The notes beneath the pieces are model-generated. The model was given only the letters and a program-made list of their open reading frames with translations, was not told the origin of the DNA and ran no database searches. DNA of 45,535 nt from Deinococcus planocerae (GTDB lineage: Bacteria; Deinococcota; Deinococci; Deinococcales; Deinococcaceae). The stretch is taken from contig NZ_PNOR01000035.1 in NCBI RefSeq assembly GCF_002869765.1, forward strand, positions 1 to 45,535, written 5' to 3'. How positions within the stretch are numbered: the first letter of the stretch is position 1; the number at the start of each line of letters is the position of its first letter. Shown here piece after piece: positions 29,106 through 36,632 of the stretch. A program made the translations under genes and the position numbers.

Positions 29106-30842
29106 TCAGCGTTCCTCCCCTGAGGTGGTGTCCAGCTCGTCTTTTTCCAGTTCCTGCTGGAAGGAGTGCTGGCCGGGCGCGTCCGGCGGCGGCGGGGTAC
29201 CGACAGGCGGCGCTCCCTGCGTCTGGCTCTGGGACTGGGACTGGGTGCCGCCCCCCGACTGCGACTGGCTCTGGGTCTGGGCCCCGCTCGACTGGAACTG
29301 GCCTTGCGTGGCCGCCCCCGGCTCGAAGCCCCCCTGGTACTGGCTCTGCGCCTGAACGTTCAGAGGAGCGCCGCCCGAGAGGAGCTGGCTCATCCCCTGC
29401 GGGGTGGCCCGCCCGTCGTGGTCGAGGACCCAGGTGTCCTTGCTCCCGCCCCCCTGGCTGGAGTTCACGACGAGAGAACCCCGCCGCAGCGCCACCCGGG
29501 TGAGGCCCCCCGGCACGATGGTCACCTCCTGCCCGCACAGGATGTAGGGCCGCAGGTCCACGTGCGCGGGCTCGAACTCGCCGGAGTCGGGGTAGAAGGT
29601 GGGGTGGCGGCTGAGGCCCACGACCGGCTGGGCGATGAACTCACGCGGTGCCGAGCGCACCTTCACGAGGTACGCTTCCACCTCCTCTCGGGTGGCGTAG
29701 GGACCGAGCAGCATCCCGTACCCGCCCGCCTCGCCGACCCCCTTGAAGACGAGTTCGTCCGCGTGGGCGAGCATGTACTCCAGGTGGTCCGGGTTCCAGC
29801 CCAGGAAGGTGGGGACGTTGTTCAGGAGCGGCTCCTCGTTCAGGTAGTAGCGGATCATCTCCGGCACGTAGGCGTACACGGCCTTGTCGTCCGCCACCCC
29901 CGTCCCGATGGCGTTGGCGATGGCGACCCGGCCCTGGCGGTAGACCTCGACGAGCCCGGCGACCCCCAGCGCGGAGTCGGGGCGGAAGGTCAGCGGATCG
30001 AGGAAGTCGTCGTCGATCCGGCGGTAGATCACGTCCACCTGCCGCCTGCCCCCGGTCGTGCGCATCCACACCCGCCCGGCGTCCACGAAGAGGTCACGGC
30101 CCTCGACGAGTTCGACCCCCATCTGCTGGGCGAGGTAGGCGTGCTCGAAGTAGGCGGAGTTGTACATCCCCGGCGTGAGGACCACGACCGTGCCGTTCTC
30201 GCGCGGGCTGAGCGACTGGAGGAGGTGCAGCAGGGTACTCGTGTAGTGCCCGACGGGCCTCACCCCCTGTCCCCGGAACATGCCGGGGTAGATGCGGGTC
30301 ATCGCCTGCCGGTTGGCGAGCAGGTACGACACGCCGCTCGGCGAGCGCAGGTTGTCCTCCAGCACGAGGTACTCGCCCTGTTCATTGCGGATCAGGTCGG
30401 TGCCGACGATGTGGGTGTAGAGCCCGAGCGGCACCCTGATCCCGTGGACCTCGCGCCGGAAGTGGGCGGAGGTGTACACGAGCTCACTGGGGATCACCCC
30501 GTCGCCGAGGATCTGGGCCTGGGAATAGATGTCGCCCAGAAAGGCGTTCAGGGCCCGCACCCGCTGGGTGAGCCCGGCCTCCACGTGGGCCCACTCGCTC
30601 GCCGGAATGACGCGCGGCACCGGGTCGAAGGGGAAGGTGCGCTCGGTGCCCTGCGAGTCGCCGTACACCGTGAAGGTGATGCCCTGGTTGCGAAAGGCGA
30701 GGTCGAGGAGGCGGTGACGGCGCCCGAACTCCTCGACCCCCTGCGCGGCGAGGTACTCCCGAATGCCCTGGTAGTGGGGCCTCACCGTGCCGCCTTGCCC
30801 AAACATCTCGTCGAAGAACCTGCTGCCCGGCTCGTACTTCAT
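29106..30842 (-). CDS. Circularly permuted ATP-grasp protein with Gln/Ser-rich tail
   Basis: 578 aa from ATG 30842 ([18 protein letters not shown]), with a GGGGAGGGAG site upstream; the in-frame start at 30947 is less likely. The core matches circularly permuted type-2 ATP-grasp proteins ([38 protein letters not shown] block; [20 protein letters not shown]). These are proposed peptide or amide ligases. From about residue 480 the protein turns into a low-complexity tail of Gln, Ser and Gly ([20 protein letters not shown]) followed by a Pro stretch and an acidic end. It heads the operon with the alpha-E and transglutaminase genes. Confidence 0.9.
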   Translation of the reverse strand: MKYEPGSRFFDEMFGQGGTVRPHYQGIREYLAAQGVEEFGRRHRLLDLAFRNQGITFTVYGDSQGTERTFPFDPVPRVIPASEWAHVEAGLTQRVRALNAFLGDIYSQAQILGDGVIPSELVYTSAHFRREVHGIRVPLGLYTHIVGTDLIRNEQGEYLVLEDNLRSPSGVSYLLANRQAMTRIYPGMFRGQGVRPVGHYTSTLLHLLQSLSPRENGTVVVLTPGMYNSAYFEHAYLAQQMGVELVEGRDLFVDAGRVWMRTTGGRRQVDVIYRRIDDDFLDPLTFRPDSALGVAGLVEVYRQGRVAIANAIGTGVADDKAVYAYVPEMIRYYLNEEPLLNNVPTFLGWNPDHLEYMLAHADELVFKGVGEAGGYGMLLGPYATREEVEAYLVKVRSAPREFIAQPVVGLSRHPTFYPDSGEFEPAHVDLRPYILCGQEVTIVPGGLTRVALRRGSLVVNSSQGGGSKDTWVLDHDGRATPQGMSQLLSGGAPLNVQAQSQYQGGFEPGAATQGQFQSSGAQTQSQSQSGGGTQSQSQSQTQGAPPVGTPPPPDAPGQHSFQQELEKDELDTTSGEER

Positions 30843-30951
30843 GCCCCCGTCTCCCTCCCCTGGGGCGCGGCCCCGGACGATGCCCCAAGATAACGAACTG
30901 CCCAGCCCGGGGAAGGCGGCGATCAGACAGGCCCCCCGCCGCCCCACGCCC

Positions 30952-30957
30952 TACACT
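30952..30957 (+). promoter_or_regulatory. -10 box TACACT, leaderless hypothetical gene
   Basis: TACACT, 7 nt, then ATG 30965. Confidence 0.5.
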
Positions 30958-30964
30958 GCCCCCC

Positions 30965-31288
30965 ATGACCCAGGATCAGGGAACCCAGGACAAACTCATC
31001 GCCCCGGACGACCGCGCGAGGCTCGATCAGGTCTTCATGCAGGTCGTTCTGGACGTGCAGGCGCAGGTGCAGCAGACCGAGCCCGAGCGGCCCGGCAACC
31101 TCGCCGCCATGTTCCACAAGGAGACCGTCTCCGACGCCCTGCAAGGCTGCGCCATGCTGATCGCGGGCTGGAACGAGAACCGGGTGGACGACGCGGGCGT
31201 GACCCGGGCCGCCAAGGCCCTGCGCAGCCTGGGGCTCGAAGACCTCGCGGAGCGGGTCGAGCGGCTGCGGGGCATTGACGAAGCCTGA
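30965..31288 (+). CDS. Small acidic hypothetical protein
   Basis: 107 aa. I do not recognise the family. The sequence is helical and soluble, with repeated Gln/Val pairs (VVLDVQAQVQQTEPERPGN) and two helices near the end (AAKALRSLGLEDLAERVERL). No membrane segment, no signal and no Cys cluster. It is divergent from the ATP-grasp operon and followed by the riboswitch candidate and terC. Confidence 0.65.
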   Translation: MTQDQGTQDKLIAPDDRARLDQVFMQVVLDVQAQVQQTEPERPGNLAAMFHKETVSDALQGCAMLIAGWNENRVDDAGVTRAAKALRSLGLEDLAERVERLRGIDEA

Positions 31289-31365
31289 AGAAATGCCCCC
31301 GGCGGGGGAGGTGTGTAGGCTCTTCTACAAAGGGCGGGCGGGGGCTCTGGCAGGCTGAGCCTCAC

Positions 31366-31511
31366 TCCGGGGGAGTACGCCGCCCCGCTCCTGAGACGAG
31401 CGAGGGTGCGCGGGGACCGACAGTTCGGGCGGGAAATCCGCTCCGGTTCCGCGCGGCAAGGGCCAGACCCGGACAGGACGCCGCCCGGGCTCCTGTTCGT
31501 GTCTGGCCCTT
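31366..31511 (+). promoter_or_regulatory. Candidate yybP-ykoY (Mn2+) riboswitch upstream of terC
   Basis: TCCGGG (31366-31371) followed at once by GGAGTA matches the conserved 5' side (P1 then GGAGUA) of the yybP-ykoY class. GCCAGA followed by CCCGGA (31468-31473) gives the matching 3' side, where the class has GCAAGA before P1'. Between them are several short hairpins (for example GCGG-GAAAT-CCGC). AAGGGCCAGAC (31458-31468) also pairs perfectly with GTCTGGCCCTT (31501-31511), a stem that competes with P1 and would be the expression platform. TerC-family genes are common targets of this class. The central conserved loop is not a clear match by eye. Confidence 0.6.
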
Positions 31512-31573
31512 CCCCGGTGGGAGGCGGGCCGGGACGGGGAACCTGGGCGGGAGTCTGGAAGGGCACTCCCCCG

Positions 31574-32575
31574 ATGGAAGTTCTGATGACCCTCTGGCTC
31601 GGTAAGCCCGCCTGGATGTGGGCGCTGTTCATCACGCTCGTGACCGCGCTGCTCGCCTTCGACCTCGGCGTCCTGGGTCGGCGGCGGGCGGCCAAGGGCG
31701 GCTCGCAGGAGATCGGCGTGGCCGAGAGCCTGCGGCTGAGCGCCTTTTACATCGCCATCGCCCTGCTGTTCGGGTGGTGGGTGTGGGGCACGCTGGGCGC
31801 CGAGAGCGGCCTGGCGTACTTCACGGGCTTCGCGGTCGAAAAGGCCCTCGCCCTCGACAACGTGTTCGTGATCAGCGTGATCTTCGCGGCCCTCGCCGTG
31901 CCCCGCCACCTCCAGCACCGGGTGCTCTTCTGGGGCATCCTCGGCGTGATCGTGCTGCGCGGCATCATGATCGGGCTGGGTGCGGCGCTCGTGAGCAACT
32001 TCGACTGGATCATGTGGGTCTTCGGCGCCTTCCTGCTGCTCACCGGAGTGCGGCTGCTCTTCGTGCGGGGGGGCCACGACCACGCCCCCGACCTCGAGCG
32101 CCACCCCGTCGTGCGGATGCTGCGCCGGGTGATGCCCATCTCCCCCAAGCTCGACGGCGAGAAGTTCGTGACCCGGCTGCCCGACGCCGCGGGCCGGGTG
32201 CGCCTGCACGCCACGCCGCTGCTGCTCGCCCTGCTGCTCGTGGAGGCCGCCGACCTGGTGTTCGCGGTGGACTCCATCCCGGCGATCTTCGCGATCACGC
32301 AAGACCCCTTCATCGTCTACACCAGCAACATCTTCGCCATCCTGGGCCTGCGCGCCCTGTACTTCGCCCTCGACGCGCTGATCCACCGCTTCCAGGCGCT
32401 CAAGCCCGCGCTGGCGCTGGTGCTCGTCTTTATCGGCGGCAAAATCTTCTACAACCAGTTTTTCGGCAAGCTCGACCCGGCGATCAGCCTCGGCGTCACG
32501 CTCGCCATCCTCGCGGGCGGCATCCTCGTCAGCCTGTGGAAGACGCGCGGGGAGGAGGCGCGGCCCGCGGCATAA
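31574..32575 (+). CDS. TerC family integral membrane protein
   Basis: 333 aa from ATG 31574; ATG 31586 is an alternative. There are about eight transmembrane segments. Conserved acidic motifs are AFDLGVLGR, EKALALDNVFVISV, and VEAADLVFAVDSIPAIFAIT. TerC-family proteins are linked to tellurite resistance and, more recently, Mn2+ export or metalation of exported proteins. The candidate Mn2+ riboswitch upstream supports a manganese role, which matters in Deinococcus, where Mn protects proteins from oxidation. Confidence 0.92.
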   Translation: MEVLMTLWLGKPAWMWALFITLVTALLAFDLGVLGRRRAAKGGSQEIGVAESLRLSAFYIAIALLFGWWVWGTLGAESGLAYFTGFAVEKALALDNVFVISVIFAALAVPRHLQHRVLFWGILGVIVLRGIMIGLGAALVSNFDWIMWVFGAFLLLTGVRLLFVRGGHDHAPDLERHPVVRMLRRVMPISPKLDGEKFVTRLPDAAGRVRLHATPLLLALLLVEAADLVFAVDSIPAIFAITQDPFIVYTSNIFAILGLRALYFALDALIHRFQALKPALALVLVFIGGKIFYNQFFGKLDPAISLGVTLAILAGGILVSLWKTRGEEARPAA

Positions 32576-32582
32576 TGGGACC

Positions 32583-32837
32583 TCAAACCGGGTTGGCTTC
32601 GATGAGGTAGCTGAACTTTCGGAAGTCCCAGCCTGAATTGGGAAGACGGTCATCCAAAACTTCTATTTGATCAAGCGTTTCCAGAGGATGAGCGTCGAAG
32701 ATGTATGGGCGCTCATCCGCTCCTGGGGCCAGCACGTCCCTGATTCGCTCAGGGTTGCAGCCGCTCAATTCCACCTCCTCGACCAGAGCCCCGGTCGTCC
32801 TGTCGAACACGTACAGGACGTAGACCCACGGGGTCAC
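32583..32837 (-). CDS. Small hypothetical protein coupled to mnhG
   Basis: 84 aa from GTG 32837, overlapping the mnhG stop codon (GTGA), with AGGAGG just upstream. The protein (PWVYVLYVFDRTTGALVEEV ... FSYLIEANPV) is soluble, acidic and beta/alpha in character, and I recognise no family. Base composition is lower in GC than its neighbours over 32600-32760. It sits at the end of the Na+/H+ antiporter operon. Confidence 0.6.
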   Translation of the reverse strand: MTPWVYVLYVFDRTTGALVEEVELSGCNPERIRDVLAPGADERPYIFDAHPLETLDQIEVLDDRLPNSGWDFRKFSYLIEANPV

Positions 32838-33226
32838 GCCTCCTCCGCCCTCAGCGACCGCTGCGCCTCGCGGTCGGCCTGCGCGACCTGCTCCGCCTGC
32901 CCGAGGGCGCCCCACTCGTCGGTGCCGTCCTCCAGGGTGGGCGCCAGCCCCCGCAGGTAGGCGGCCTGCGCGATCAGGTAGGCGGTGAGCGGGGTGGTCA
33001 GGAACTGGAAGAGCAGCACGGCGGCGAGCCGGGTGAAGGCCGCCGCGTCGGCCAGCTCGAAGGCCACCCCCAAGAAGATGCCCGCCGACCCCAGCGTCAC
33101 GAGCTTGCTGCTCGCGTGCAGCCGCGAGTAGAGGTCGGGAAAGCGCACCACCCCGATCGCGGCGGTGAGCACGAAAAAGGCCCCGATCAGGATGGGGATG
33201 TCCCGCCAGGGGTGAAAGTCAGCCAC
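32834..33226 (-). CDS. mnhG: Na+/H+ antiporter subunit G
   Basis: 130 aa from GTG 33226. Three transmembrane segments with VVRFPDLYSRLHASSKLVTLG, the MnhG/MrpG signature, then a hydrophilic acidic C-terminal extension of about 40 residues. It is part of the multi-subunit Mrp antiporter that exchanges Na+ for H+ at the membrane. Confidence 0.92.
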   Translation of the reverse strand: MADFHPWRDIPILIGAFFVLTAAIGVVRFPDLYSRLHASSKLVTLGSAGIFLGVAFELADAAAFTRLAAVLLFQFLTTPLTAYLIAQAAYLRGLAPTLEDGTDEWGALGQAEQVAQADREAQRSLRAEEA

Positions 33227-33259
33227 GCCCGCCCCCCTGTGGGCCCCGAGCCGACCGCC

Positions 33260-33520
33260 TCACCGCATCACCCGCCCCACGAGCAGATAGCGCGTGAGGG
33301 CCACCGTGGAGAGAAAGCCCAGCAGGCTGAGCACGAGGGCGGCGTCGAGGGTTACGAGCAGCCCGGTCTTCACGGCGATCAGGGTGAAGAGGACGACCAG
33401 ATTCACGCTCAGGAAGTCGAACGCCATGATGCGGTCGCCCCAGGAGGGCCCGCGCAGCACGCGGACGGTGACGAGCAGGACGGAGAGGGTGACGACGCCG
33501 AGCGCGAGGTTGACGATCAT
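33260..33520 (-). CDS. mnhF: Na+/H+ antiporter subunit F
   Basis: 86 aa, three transmembrane segments, with the family signature VLRGPSWGDRIMAFDFLSVN. The start ATG 33520 overlaps the mnhE stop (ATGA). Confidence 0.92.
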   Translation of the reverse strand: MIVNLALGVVTLSVLLVTVRVLRGPSWGDRIMAFDFLSVNLVVLFTLIAVKTGLLVTLDAALVLSLLGFLSTVALTRYLLVGRVMR

Positions 33521-34017
33521 GGCTCCACCTCCAGGTGGGGGGGCGTGGGCCGCAGGAGACGCAGCAGGCGGTCTTCGACCTTCAGGATGGCGGCGCGGGC
33601 GGCCCCGGCGCTCGCCGTGCCGATGGCGTGCGCATAGAGCGTGCGGCGGTCCGCGCTGAAGCCCAGGACGACCGTGCCCGGCATCAGCCCGATGGTGGCG
33701 GCCAGAAAGGTCAGCGCGCCCTCCCCCCGCAGGCGCAGCGGCACGGCCACGATGGCCGGAGTCAGGGGCGGGTCCGGGCGCAGGGCGAAGAGCGCGACCT
33801 GCACGTTCGCCACGGTGAGTTCGCGCAGGAAAAAGCCCACGAACGCCAGCCCCGCCAGGACCCGGCCCACGTACGCGTGGGTGGCGAGCGCGCGCGGAAA
33901 CAGGGCCAGGACGGCGAAGCCCACCGCGAAGCCGATGGTGAGTTCCCGGGTGCCGACCTGCCCCGCGAAAAGCGCCCACACCACGGCGAGCAGGAGGTTG
34001 AGGGTCAGCCCCCTCAC
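33517..34017 (-). CDS. mnhE: Na+/H+ antiporter subunit E
   Basis: 166 aa from GTG 34017, overlapping the mnhD stop. MnhE pattern: hydrophobic N-terminal helices, then FFLRELTVANVQVALFAL and FLAATIGLMPGTVVLGFSAD. A much longer same-frame reading to 35484 is the shadow of mnhD. Confidence 0.9.
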   Translation of the reverse strand: MRGLTLNLLLAVVWALFAGQVGTRELTIGFAVGFAVLALFPRALATHAYVGRVLAGLAFVGFFLRELTVANVQVALFALRPDPPLTPAIVAVPLRLRGEGALTFLAATIGLMPGTVVLGFSADRRTLYAHAIGTASAGAARAAILKVEDRLLRLLRPTPPHLEVEP

Positions 34018-35552
34018 TTCACCGCCTCCTCGCCCGTCGGCGCCGGGGGGATGACCACCGGCGCGTCCCCCAGCACCCCCCGGACATAGCGCGCGGGGTC
34101 GCGCAGCTCGGCGGCGGTGGCGTCCGCCCGGGCGAAGAGCGGCCCCGCGAAGAGGCTCAGCCCCGCCACGAGCGCGCAGGCCGCGTAGGCGGCGGCGTGC
34201 AGGGGGCGGGGCACCCGGTACACCGGCAGCCAGTTCGGGTGCTGCCCCCAGAAAAAGCCCCGCCAGACGTTCAGCATCGCGTACAGGGTGATCAGGCTGC
34301 TGAGCAGGGCGCTCGCCACCGCCAGCCCCGCCAGGAGCGAGCCCTGCGCGAGCCCCGCCCGCACGAGCGCGTACTTCGCCACGAAGCCGCCGCTGGGGGG
34401 CAGCCCCGCCACCGTCAGCGCGCACAGCAGGAAGCAGGCGGCGAGCAGCGGCAGCACGTCGAGCATCCCCCGCACCCGCACCAGCCGTGAGCCGCTCGCC
34501 CGCTCGGCCACGCCAGCGACGCAGAAGAGGGCGGTCGTCACGACCACGCTCACCGCGAAGTACCCCACGCTCGCCCGCACCGCCTCCCCGGTGCCCAGCC
34601 CCAGCCCGAAGGCGAGGTAGCCCACCGAACTCACCACCAGAAACGACAGGATGCGCCGCCACTCCCGCTGCGAGGCCGCCCCGAGCGCCCCGTAGAGCAT
34701 CGTCACCGTGCCCAGCCCCAGGAGCAGGGTGTTCGTCACCGCCGCCTCCTGGTTGAAGACGGTCGTGAAGACCCGCAACAGGGCGTACACGCCGACCTTG
34801 GTGAGCACCGCCGCGAAGAAGGTCCCCACCGCGGGCGGCAGCGCCGGGTAGGTGCCCGGCAGCCAGAAGCCCAGCGGGAAGAGCGCCCCCTTTGCCGCGA
34901 AGACGATCAGGAGAAGGACGCCGACGGCGGTGACGGTGGGGTTGGGCCCCAGCTCCGCCGCCCGCTGGGCCAGGTGCGCCATGTTGAGCGTGCCCAGCAC
35001 CCCGTACGCGAGCCCGCACGACACCACCAGCAGGGCCGAGGCGGCGAGGTTCATCACGATGTAGCGAAAGCCCTCGCGCAGTTGCTCGCGGGTGGAGCCC
35101 AGCACCGCGAGGGCGTACGAGGCCACGAGCATGACCTCGAAGGCCACGAACAGGTTGAAGAGGTCCCCGGTGAGAAAGGACATCTGCACCCCCGCGAAAA
35201 GAAACTGCATCAGCGCGAGGAGGTGGTGCTTCTCGCGCACCGGGTCGGGGTCGGCGGCGGCCTGCCACACGGCGAACACGGCGCTCACCGCCCCCAGGAC
35301 GCTCACCCACGCGGCGAGGCGGTCGGCGGTCAGCACGATGCCGAAGGGCGCGGGCCACCCGCCGACGGCGCCCACGAGCACCGTCCCGTCCGCCGTGGCC
35401 GCGAGGAGCCCGAGCGAAAAGGCGAGGGTGAGCCCCGCGCCCGCGAGCGACAGCCCCACCCGCACGGCGCGCGCCGAGGGCCACAGCAGCAACAGCCCGA
35501 AGCCCAGCGGCGTGAGGATGGGCGCCAGGGTCAGCCAGGAGAGGTCGCTCAC
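34014..35552 (-). CDS. mnhD: Na+/H+ antiporter subunit D
   Basis: 512 aa from GTG 35552, about 14 transmembrane segments, homologous to proton-pumping NADH dehydrogenase subunits (NuoM/NuoN). Landmarks: LFNLFVAFEVMLVASYALAV, FAAKGALFPLGFWLPGTYP, and AGLPPSGGFVAKYALVRA with its conserved Lys residues. It overlaps mnhC and mnhE by 4 nt. Confidence 0.94.
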   Translation of the reverse strand: MSDLSWLTLAPILTPLGFGLLLLWPSARAVRVGLSLAGAGLTLAFSLGLLAATADGTVLVGAVGGWPAPFGIVLTADRLAAWVSVLGAVSAVFAVWQAAADPDPVREKHHLLALMQFLFAGVQMSFLTGDLFNLFVAFEVMLVASYALAVLGSTREQLREGFRYIVMNLAASALLVVSCGLAYGVLGTLNMAHLAQRAAELGPNPTVTAVGVLLLIVFAAKGALFPLGFWLPGTYPALPPAVGTFFAAVLTKVGVYALLRVFTTVFNQEAAVTNTLLLGLGTVTMLYGALGAASQREWRRILSFLVVSSVGYLAFGLGLGTGEAVRASVGYFAVSVVVTTALFCVAGVAERASGSRLVRVRGMLDVLPLLAACFLLCALTVAGLPPSGGFVAKYALVRAGLAQGSLLAGLAVASALLSSLITLYAMLNVWRGFFWGQHPNWLPVYRVPRPLHAAAYAACALVAGLSLFAGPLFARADATAAELRDPARYVRGVLGDAPVVIPPAPTGEEAVK

Positions 35553-36004
35553 GGCTCGCCTCCCCCCGGGCTGCGGGCGGAGTACACGAGGGTGCGCGGC
35601 TCCTCGGGGTCGGGGCGGTCCGGGCCCTGGTGTTCGGGGTCGGCGGCCAGGCCGTCGTCGGCCTCGGGGTCGCGGGCGAGGTTGTCGCCGAAGGCCTCCA
35701 CGTCGTCGTGCCCGGCGACCTGATACGCGCGCAAGGCCACGGTCAGCAGCAGGGCGGTCGTGGCGAAGCCGATCACGATGGCCGTCAGGATCAGCGCCTG
35801 CGGGAGCGGGTCCACGTAGGGCCCTTTCAAGGTCAGCAGCGGCGGCGCGTCCTCCCGCAGCCCCGCCACCGTCAGGATCGCCAGGTTGCCCCCGTAGGTG
35901 ATGAAGCTCAACCCCAGCACCACCCGCACGATCACCCGCGACAGCAGCAAGAAGACGCCCGCCGCGATCAGCAGGCCGATGAGCAGGGCGAAGAGGGTCT
36001 CCAT
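35549..36004 (-). CDS. mnhC: Na+/H+ antiporter subunit C
   Basis: 151 aa. NuoK-like core of three transmembrane segments (about residues 1-95; VLGLSFITYGGNLAILTVAG and DPLPQALILTAIVIGFATTA), followed by a long acidic, Pro-rich tail. Between this start and the mnhB stop is a 142-nt gap (36005-36146) in which I see no gene, the only real gap in the operon. Confidence 0.92.
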   Translation of the reverse strand: METLFALLIGLLIAAGVFLLLSRVIVRVVLGLSFITYGGNLAILTVAGLREDAPPLLTLKGPYVDPLPQALILTAIVIGFATTALLLTVALRAYQVAGHDDVEAFGDNLARDPEADDGLAADPEHQGPDRPDPEEPRTLVYSARSPGGGEP

Positions 36005-36146
36005 CAGCGGGCCTCCGGGGTGGGGGAGGGTCGCCGGGAGAGCGGGGCGAAGGTCCTCCCCACCCGCCGGCCCACCCGCCGGGGCGCCGCGCTGTCCCGC
36101 TCGGCCCGACCGCGTTCCGGGGCGCCGCCGCGGCGGGCGGTCCCCC

Positions 36147-36632
36147 TCACTCGTCGCCCTCCACGCGCTCCTGCGGGTCCACCCGGATCAGCCCGTAGGC
36201 GATGGCGAGGCTGCCCCCCACGACCACGAGGTAGACCCCCACGTCGAAGAGCAGCGCGGTCGCCCACTCGAACTCGCCCGTCAGCGCGGTCGTGAGGTAG
36301 CCGTAGTCGCTCTTGAGGAAGGGCTTTCCCAGGAGGTAGGGCACCAGCCCGGTCGTAAAGGAGAGCGCCAGCCCCCACGGGACGAGGCGGGCGGGGTCTA
36401 TGCGCAGGGCGGTGTGCCCGTAGGAGATGCGGTGCAAGATCAGGGCGCAGGCCGTCATCAGGCCCGCGATGAAGCCGCCGCCCGGCGCGTTGTGGCCGCG
36501 CCACAGCAGCAGCAGCGCGAAGAGCAGCACGAGCGCGAAGACGGCGCGGCTCACCGTCCGCAGGATGGGGTCGCCGCTCAGGGGAGCGGGGGTGGGGGGC
36601 GCGGGCGGGGGGGGCAGGGGGTCGGGACTCAT
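36147..36632 (-). CDS. mnhB: Na+/H+ antiporter subunit B
   Basis: 161 aa. MnhB signature RGHNAPGGGFIAGLMTACAL, four transmembrane segments, and a Pro-rich cytoplasmic N-terminus (about 20 residues). The start ATG overlaps the mnhA stop. Confidence 0.92.
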   Translation of the reverse strand: MSPDPLPPPPAPPTPAPLSGDPILRTVSRAVFALVLLFALLLLWRGHNAPGGGFIAGLMTACALILHRISYGHTALRIDPARLVPWGLALSFTTGLVPYLLGKPFLKSDYGYLTTALTGEFEWATALLFDVGVYLVVVGGSLAIAYGLIRVDPQERVEGDE

